A stretch of 64,000 nucleotides of DNA from Rhyacophila brunnea (lineage: Eukaryota > Arthropoda > Insecta > Trichoptera > Rhyacophilidae), in assembly GCA_022495005.1 (NCBI GenBank), contig JAGYXB010000827.1:124001-188000 (forward strand), written 5' to 3'. The stretch's first letter is position 1; each line of letters starts with the position of its first letter. The translations under genes were made by a program, and so were the position numbers. Shown here one piece after another: positions 56,601 to 64,000 of this stretch. A model generated the notes under the pieces. The model made no database searches, had not been told where the DNA came from, and worked only from the letters and a program-made list of their open reading frames with translations.

Positions 56601-58699
56601 GAATGAGGGGTGAAGAGTCTTGATTACTTAGAAGATGATTGCATTTCTACATTCATTTAAATTAATATATTACAATAATTATTATCAGAAATCAAAATAT
56701 AATGATGTTTGAAGTAATAAATTCTTTCTTTTTTAAGTTAAAGTACAGTACTACTTAACTATGTGAAAATGTTTTTTATTAAATAGCATTTAATTACTTC
56801 CGCCAATCACATCCTTAACTTGTCATGTATACAGAGATAGTACCTATGCTAATGTAACTTGACTTTTAATAAGTCAGACAGTTCGACAAGTCAAAAGTTT
56901 TATTATAATTCGTTATATTTTCTAAACTGAACAGTTAAGTAGTAATCTATACTAGCAATTTTAATGTTTCTCGTTGTGTTTGTTTCCCATTAAGCTTCAG
57001 TTGCACAGTAAGCTCTGGCGAATTGCAATTTTACTGAAGATTCTATGAGCAAACTACGTCCTAATGCAACTATCTTGGTATATATTTTCCACAATAAATA
57101 TATATATTTGAAGTAACCATACATTATAACTGTAATTAAAGTAACGTATACCATAAAGAGTTTAATAATAAAAAATGAGTTAACATACACAAAATCCAGA
57201 GAAAAATTTCGGTCAAAGTAAAACTTATATACTTGGTATATAATAATATATTAATAGTAATAATCATGTTTTATTGTTATATTATACTCGTAATATAATG
57301 ATATAAACTCTTGCTATTCTTTCACAATCTTTATATATATTGTTTGCTGTTTAAATTTTATTTTATTAATGTTTTCTAATTATATGTATGTACACTGCAT
57401 CCTCAATAAATCCATCCATTCCACCAAATGCACAAAACATTTTCAGCGTTAAAGCGGTCAACCAGTATTGAATAGTAAATAAAATATTTCATTTGGCACA
57501 GAGAGCGGTGAACTAACAAGGAATAGTCTATGCATAATGTGGTTCAAATCCACTATGAGAATGCAGTGTATCTAACTGTGGTTTACTTGTGATATACATT
57601 TTCTGGCAATCACCGTTGCCAAGTCAATAATTTGCATATTTATGAAATTTCATTTTATAATTGTTTATTTGATATTTTCTTTACAATCAGCTTAGGACCT
57701 ATGCATCAAAAAGTAAACATACAGATTCATAGAAGATCGGTAACATGTAGTGTCTACTTTATGTCTTTAGTGACGTTTTTAATAATTACTTACTAGCTTA
57801 AACTTAAACTCGGCTTTGCTAAAGGTTGCCTGTTTGATGGATACACTCCTTAGTAATCATGAAGACTTCATTAAATATGTCAAAATAAGACTTAGTATGG
57901 AGTTAGCTTTTTATTGTTCTGTATGAATACACTAACTACAGCTTTTATTATAATACTTCGTTCCAAAAACGTTCTGGATTTGATGGTGCATAAGTAGATA
58001 CTAGTGTAGTTGAAGTAGAAATCATGTAAGAGCTGATGCTTCCAATTACGTTATGCAATAATTTTGATATCTTATCACCGGTGTGTTGGCACTCTCTCCT
58101 ATGTGAAAGAAAGTGGCCTGCAGACTGTCTGTAGTAAATCTGAGGTAGATACCTAACACCATTTGACATTGAAGGATAAACTCTTTAAAAGATTTTATAT
58201 TTTAATTAGTCAAGACTTAAAAGAAAGTTAAGCAACATCTCTCAGATGATATTATGTTTTTGACCGCGGCTTGTCAGTTGTTTTCGCTTCTTTAAAAATA
58301 ATTATTTGAAACTCTCCATAAAGGCTCACGTTTTGATGGAAATAAAATGTATTTTATGTTAAGATTATAAAAATATATACATTGAAAAACGTGTTTTTAT
58401 AATAAACTTGTTAAAATTTATAACAATACTAATTTTTACTCGACATAAATTATTTAAAAAAAGAATATTACAATTTCTACATTAAAAAATAAATAAACTA
58501 TGGATTCAGAAGGAACTGTTCAGTAATGACCCGATATTGTATATAGATAGTTAACATAATCACGGCTGATAAATATTTAGAAAACCGTGTAGATTTTTAA
58601 GTTGAATTAGTTCTAATTTCAATTGTATATCATTCAAATTCTCGTTAATTGAAAATCCATGTCCAACGCATGCCGGAGACATAGGTACCAATAATAGTA
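56601..58699. other. Unassigned AT-rich DNA
   Basis: A tRNA-like box B (GTGGTTCAAATCCACT) at about 57540 lacks the other arms. ORF 57948-58169 (73 codons, minus; YLPQIYYRQSAGHFLS, STYAPSNPERFWNEVL) has balanced composition but no family I can name with confidence. Confidence 0.4.
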
Positions 58700-59070
58700 T
58701 TTACTCGTTAGGAACATAAAATGAAGGGGTCCAATGCTTTAAAATTTCCCCATCTCTACCCGTCATATATATGTATGCAGTCATGATTTGTACACGACCA
58801 CCTTCTATGATACTATCAACGTCTCTGAATAAAAAAATGCCTTACTTCTTTGTCCCAAGATGAAGCCACACAAGTGAAGGCGCCCAAAGTTCAACACTAC
58901 GCACGCTTGTTGCACAGCCGCACGGTTTTCATCGTAGTGACCGACTTTTCCTCATCCTACGGCGCTGTAGATCATGGTAGGTGCCGCGGGACGTGACGAT
59001 GGACCGAGGGAATAACGCGTCCTTCTACGCTCACATTCTGGATCTTGATTGGATATAAGGCCGGTAAATA
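58700..59070 (+). repeat. Diverged repeat R-A copy 2 with GC-rich extension
   Basis: 58700-58870 is similar to 700-935. The adjoining 58870-59060 is GC- and CpG-rich (GTGCCGCGGGACGTGACGAT, GCGCTGTAGATCATGG) and may be part of the same element or a separate retroelement remnant. No clean ORF. Confidence 0.4.
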
Positions 59071-59639
59071 CCATTCACAATTACCTACACACTATAGCCA
59101 TATGATGCTGGTATGACCTGAGAAGACGCTTAATGACTTCTGTTAAAGATTCTTAAACGTGCCACGGCGTGTACGTATGCTCCATCCAAGGAGCGTAATT
59201 TAACTAAGAAGAAGTGGGGGTGAAGTTAATAATAATGTATGGCGTATATCAATAAATCTTTTTAGTACTAGTCGTTACTTGTGTAAAATACAATACCTAT
59301 CTTATAATATTTATTTAGCTCTTCAGAATATGTTCAAAAAGTTTTTTTCTGGGTTAAGGATACATTATATATTATCATCACAGCCCTGATTTCGCCCTAT
59401 TTCTGAAACTAAAAAAAATGCCCGATATATCAAAGTTTTCTGCATGGCAGCATTCTCGCGCGTGAGATAGTGATTTTCTTTTACACTACGTGACTATTTT
59501 AAATCAGAGTTTTTTTTATAAAAAAAAAACTTTCGTATAAACGTTTCGTAGAATATACAAACATATACGAATTGTGGCTACTTCGTACCATGTAGTTTCG
59601 ATATAAATTTGTCTTTTTTTATTTAAATAGAAATTTCTC
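59071..59639. other. Unassigned DNA
   Basis: Nothing recognised. Confidence 0.45.
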
Positions 59640-59790
59640 TGGATAATTTTTTGCAAGACCTCATCTTCGGTCTGGATCAATTCACTGCTGGATTATTCTC
59701 TCTCTAAGCTAATTTCATCATTGTGCGCTGTGTTGCCATGGACTCGCGTAGAATAAAATTATCTTGTCAATCCAGCGACCTCTAAGGCTG
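59640..59790 (-). pseudogene. LINE 3' tail fragment, minus strand
   Basis: The reverse complement contains ALEVAGLTR, WQHSAQ/HGNTAHND and ISLERE followed by CCAGCAGTGAATTGATC, matching the end of LINE proteins (RW.D, WQ..A..R..W, LEEAF.QQW) just before the 3' terminus. Confidence 0.45.
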
Positions 59791-59859
59791 AAATGTACAC
59801 AATGTCGACGTTCCATCCTAAATCCTGTTGAACCTACGAAGTGATCAAGTTTGCTAGAA

Positions 59860-59970
59860 GTACATGGTAGCGATAAATTAGAAACAAAGAATGGTAGAAG
59901 GACCCAACGGATACTTTCATCCAGTAATGAACGGATCTGACTGATAACTATGGTGAAGATGATGATAAAA
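59860..59970 (+). pseudogene. LINE 3' tail fragment, plus strand
   Basis: Reads DTFIQ, two stops, then TDLTDN, followed by GGTGAAGATGATGAT, a GAT-type simple repeat as at the 3' ends of some LINEs. Opposite in orientation to the neighbouring tail at 59640. Confidence 0.45.
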
Positions 59971-60007
59971 CAGTTAAATTGCCCTTTACTGATTGAAGTT
60001 TATATTA

Positions 60008-60160
60008 AAATATTGTTTTTCGGGAAATGGTTATTAGCCATTTGCTAACCTATTTCATTATCGGTCTGTATCAAATATTGATGAAATGCATATTATTTTT
60101 TCCAGATGCGAAATTTAACAGAAACCTACGACACTCTGCCACATCGTGCGGCTCTGGTAA
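60008..60160 (-). repeat. Degenerate SINE-1 fragment
   Basis: Keeps GGGAAATGG-TTATTAGCCATTTG, CTAACCTATT, GGTCTGTATC, TTTTTTCCAGAT, CCTACGACA and CGTGCGGCTCTGG in SINE-1 order. Confidence 0.5.
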
Positions 60161-62716
60161 TGTATCTATACGAATTATATATATTTATATTCTAAATTAA
60201 TTTTTATCAATTATCTTCAATTGCTATTATTAGGATGTTATTTTTACGAGTATAAAATAATAATAATATATATTATTTCCCTATTTTAATTTATACTACG
60301 GTTTATAGACTTTGTTATTTATATCACTCACACACTTTTTTGTACAAAAATGTTTGTAATGAAGTACACATAATATAAATTAAGCATGTTTTAAAAGCCC
60401 CCAAATGCACCCCCCTCATTTGAGGCAGTTATGTGTAAAAACAGAATTATCGCGTTAGATATTTTTGTTGAAAGGCTTCCGCTAGGAGGCTCTAATCCTT
60501 CGGAGCTTTTGCAGTTCGCTCCACTCGCTAATGATCCCGAACGCCCAGAAAAGTAGCTTCGTTATTGCCATAAAATGAACTCCACTCTCCCCTTGAAAAG
60601 CTATTTTTCGAAACGATTACAAACTAAAGAGTTAGTAATTGAAGTAATCCGAATCACTATTCGAATAGGGTTGATGAGTGAATAAATGTTCTTTTAATTG
60701 ATGGCCATTGTAATTATACTGAAATACAACTTTTATTTATTGTAAAATCACCTGAATACTTGGATTCATTTACACACTTGGAGTGTTAGCATTACGTCAC
60801 ACTTGGTTGTAGTTAGAATCCGTGGATTAAGTTAAAATTATGTACAAAATAGTTAACTACTTACCTAAATAGTTTTTAAATGTAAATTAAATACGTTATT
60901 ATGTACTTAAAAACAATTATTAGATACCATGTTAATATAATAACTATGAATCTTTAGGACCGTGGTATACATTTTAATTTTGCATTGTCAAATAAAAGCA
61001 TTTATAGTTAAGAGAATTGCTCTGAATTGTTCATTATCCTTGCAATATTGTGTAAATTAAAAAGTGTTTATAACTAATTGATACATATTTAGCGATTTTA
61101 TTTTTTCATTAACTTATAAACGGCATTATTTAATATCTAGTTATAATTCAGATACTTTGTTATTTAAAAATAATTTAATATATTAACAAAAAAAATATTG
61201 ATAATCTTTATATAACGTATTATTAAATATGAGAAGACTACATTTTCAATTATTAATATTCTTTTAGACTTGGGAGACTACATATTATTACGTACTCATT
61301 TACTTGTATTTTAAAGAAAACTATTATACCAACCACTTTTGTTCATAAAAGTGAAATCAGAAGCGTTGATTAAGTTATAATCATTTTAAAGTTCTGGCTC
61401 TGACGGCGAATACTATTCGATAAGCCCCATTGAATACCACCATTGAATTTGCGTAATCTAATTCTCCAGTCAGCAAGAGTTGAGGTACAAATGCATTTTA
61501 TGGTAAATGCATGACTATACCTAGATACGTTTAACATTCAACCACATTCATAATATGTAATGATTGTGTCAGAAAAATATCTTATTTTATTTTAAAATTC
61601 TCAACATTATATAAGAAGATAACAGTAGATATTTTTGAAAGCTCGCATGGTAAGGATGGCAGTAATTGGGATATAGGCACTGGCAAACTTTTTTACCTGA
61701 CGGCACACTGGGGAAGGGGAATTTGTTTCGTGTTACACCAAATTAAAACCCCTTAAGCAATTAAATATTCTTAAATGATATAAATAAAAAAAATATAGAT
61801 AAAAATAAAATAATATTGTTTTATCAACATATATATATACTCGTATATACAGAGGTAGGTAATATAGACAATAATTTCATTAGTAAGAAGGATGTAATTA
61901 ATTATGTAAATAGATTAAAAAAAAAAAGAACCTGATCTACCATCTGCAATTGTCCTCTTTTTTATTTAATTTTGATGGTGCTAAGAAGCCTAATTTGCTA
62001 GATACAACTATCCAAATGGAAATGGAAAATGAAAGGCTATAGTATCTAATTGAGGACATTTCAGTCCAAAATTTTGACAACTCTTAGAAAATGAGGCTTT
62101 ATGCAAAACATCGGTTTTCAAGTAGGTATATTAGATTGCACTATTAATGTCAGGTTATAATATCGTAGTATTTTAAGAAAAGATTGATGACTCTCTCGTA
62201 AATTTAATAATCGATTATGTAAAATACCTCCTTAGAAAATGCAGATAGGTTTTCTACTGTCTTTTGTACTTCTGGGAGTGGCTGGACACTAGTAGTAGTA
62301 GGTACTACTAAATATTACTTTGCACATATGTGAAAATGCATCATTTTTACTGAACAACCAATCACAGTGCAGAAATTTAAGATTACGTGATGAGACTCTT
62401 AAATAAATAGAGTTCTAATACACAATACGGACAGATTCACAAACTTTGTTGTTCACGGAACACCTAAAACCTCTTACGGTACACTAGTATGTCGGGCCAC
62501 ATAGTATGGCAGACACTGGTCAAATCTTCACTGATCAAAACAATTAAAGTGGTCTAAATAAGTAGAATAAAAATCAATCCATAAAAAAGAGATATGTGGT
62601 TACCCAGTTGAAAAAAATGAATGAATTTATTTTCATTTATTCATTCTGATACTAATAATAATGGAGGAATAAATATTGGAGAAATCCACGACGTCGGTTA
62701 GTAATCGAAGTAATAG
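60161..62716. other. Unassigned AT-rich DNA
   Basis: 60385-60600 is GC-richer and unassigned. 61675-61735 and 62440-62520 (CAAACTTTTTTACCTGACGG and CACGGAACACCTAAAACC-type words) resemble interior pieces of old hAT-like MITEs but cannot be delimited. Confidence 0.35.
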
Positions 62717-62985
62717 GTATCTACTTTGAATTAAGAAACAAAAATCGATTGCCAAAGTAGCTTGATTTGGAACAGCGCTGATGAGTAGGTATTAAAAATT
62801 GACCAATAGTTAAAATTTGTCGCAATTAGTATGTCACTGCGTAGCATATTGGTAAATGCGACGGATGGGGCGTAAACCCGGAAGATACAGGGTTCGATTC
62901 CCCGTCGGGGTTACTTTTTTCAAAAAAGATTTTGTCTATATACTCTCTCAGAAAGTGTTTTTCAAAATTATTTGTGTTTAATAAT
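62717..62985 (+). repeat. SINE-2 copy c, best preserved
   Basis: Plus-strand copy with AAACAAAAATCGATTGCC at the 5' side, AATAGTTAAAATTTGTCG, then a tRNA-like unit (about 62835-62911): GCGTAGCATATTGG (box A region), GATGGGGCGTAAACCCG (anticodon-like arm, GTA position, Tyr-like) and GGGTTCGATTCCCCG (box B). AT-rich tail with AGAAAGTGTTTTTC. The tRNA-like unit is not a functional tRNA: the acceptor stem pairs imperfectly. Confidence 0.8.
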
Positions 62986-63767
62986 AACAATTTAATTTTA
63001 ATGAACTAATATTAATATATTAATTTATCGTTCCTTAACGTAGCCTTCACTGGGTATTTATTGAAATGGTAGAAATTTTGGATATGTGGAAATTATAAAA
63101 TTATTGTTACTTATAATAATTAGACTTATAGGAGGTATTAATATTAAAAAGTAAACTACCATTTTTGTTAATAAGTTTATACGAACGTACTTTTTACAAT
63201 GAATATTCGCTAACCATTCGTACAATAATTTTTACCTTACTCTGAATCAAGATGATCATCGATTACACCTCTATGGTAATGATATAATATTATAATCAAA
63301 CATTTAATTTTTCTGATTAAATATAATTCCCGTCTTTTATAGAATAAAAGACGCAATAAAAAAAATATTTGAATATTTGTTATTGAAAAATCCCTGGAAA
63401 ATAAAATATACCGTCTTGATGTATATAAATAATAAATCTAAATAACAAAAGAGGTTTTTTTCACTCCCCTGGTATGCGTTTTCCGGATAGGTGTAGGGTA
63501 TAAATTATTGATTATGCAGATTTCGTCGAGTGGTATTCATTACATGTCTGATCACAATCCACGAAGAGATTTGAATCCATTTCTTACACTCTAGAAACTT
63601 TATGATTATTTTCTTGTTTAGGCATTTCTTTTACAAATTCTAAACTCATTAGTTTTTTAATAAACTATATCTTCTATTCGATTAATAATTATTCATCCTC
63701 AAAAAGATACGAGGATGTCATAGTCTATAATATATTATTGAATATACATAATTTGAAAACACCTTAG
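62986..63767. other. Unassigned AT-rich DNA
   Basis: Nothing recognised. Confidence 0.5.
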
Positions 63768-63830
63768 CAGTGTTTCCCAACCTTATTTGTGCCATGCCTA
63801 TCATAATTTTATAGTTACCTAACAAATTCT
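63768..63830 (+). mobile_element. Possible hAT-type transposon terminus
   Basis: CAGTGTTTCCCAACC at 63768-63782 is a terminal sequence shared by many hAT-derived MITEs, and is followed by TTATTTGTGCCATGCC. The matching opposite end is not in the window, so the element is cut or runs off the end. Confidence 0.4.
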
Positions 63831-64000
63831 GAAAGAATGAATTCATTCAAATAAAAAATGCACACAGGCAACAGGTACTATTTTTAATTTAACTTTCGTA
63901 AGTAAATATGTACCTATATTATATTGCATGTACAACTCAGAAGAAAATTAGTGCGATCCTTATGCTTCGTGTGAGGTGCAAAGAGTTTTTATGTGAGGTA
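63831..64000. other. Unassigned
   Basis: Nothing recognised up to the window edge. Confidence 0.5.

Noticed and set aside
1..64000. CRISPR array, bacterial operon, LTR retrotransposon or viral insertion
   Set aside because: No regularly spaced repeats, no operon-like gene packing, no LTR pair or protease/integrase/capsid-like sequence recognised.

Overview
This window looks like AT-rich, repeat-dense, gene-poor nuclear DNA of an arthropod, most likely an insect. Support for this is inferential: CCTAA/TTAGG-like tracts of the ancestral insect telomere type, APE-type non-LTR retrotransposons (RTE-like and Jockey-like), tRNA-derived SINEs, and abundant TATAATATTATA- and TAGGTAGGTA-type words that I associate with Hemiptera such as aphids. 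The species cannot be named from the sequence. I see no convincing host protein-coding gene, no rRNA and no intact tRNA. All protein similarity I recognise belongs to non-LTR retrotransposons.

Layout. 1-14670 is mostly unassigned AT-rich DNA with a LINE C-terminal scrap (4127-4390), two SINE-1 copies, a Jockey-like 3' fragment (10323-10800) and a MITE (11191-11600). 14672-22006 is a dense mosaic: half of a long-inverted-repeat (LIR) element, a truncated MITE, three SINE-2 pieces, two SINE-1 copies, two foldback elements with TTAGG-like cores, and a TIR element containing a tRNA-like sequence. 24524-26158 is a 1.6-kb element with 30-bp terminal inverted repeats and iterated ACTCACAT motifs.

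The centrepiece is 26309-31079. It is a LIR element with two arms of about 678 bp, a 32-bp spacer and TTAA at both ends. An apparently full-length 3.37-kb RTE-like retrotransposon (minus strand, 26950-30315) has inserted into its left arm, with a perfect 9-bp target-site duplication. The RTE-like element keeps most endonuclease and reverse transcriptase motifs but is split by two frameshifts and one nonsense codon.

31480-64000 continues with LINE 3' fragments (31481, 34785, 35955, 38335, 56065, 59640), more SINE-1 copies, a 48-bp near-perfect hairpin (37603-37702), a small MITE (40521-40780), a second MITE copy (42019-42460), a second half-LIR interrupted by a TIR element (48364-50117), SINE-2 (62717-62985) and a possible hAT terminus (63768). 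Several GC-richer islands (3590, 17030, 41310, 43350, 46316) are unexplained.

The features do not form a pathway. The biology of the window is mobile-element nesting: non-autonomous families (SINE-1, SINE-2, LIR, MITEs) and the LINEs that could have supplied reverse transcription to the SINEs.
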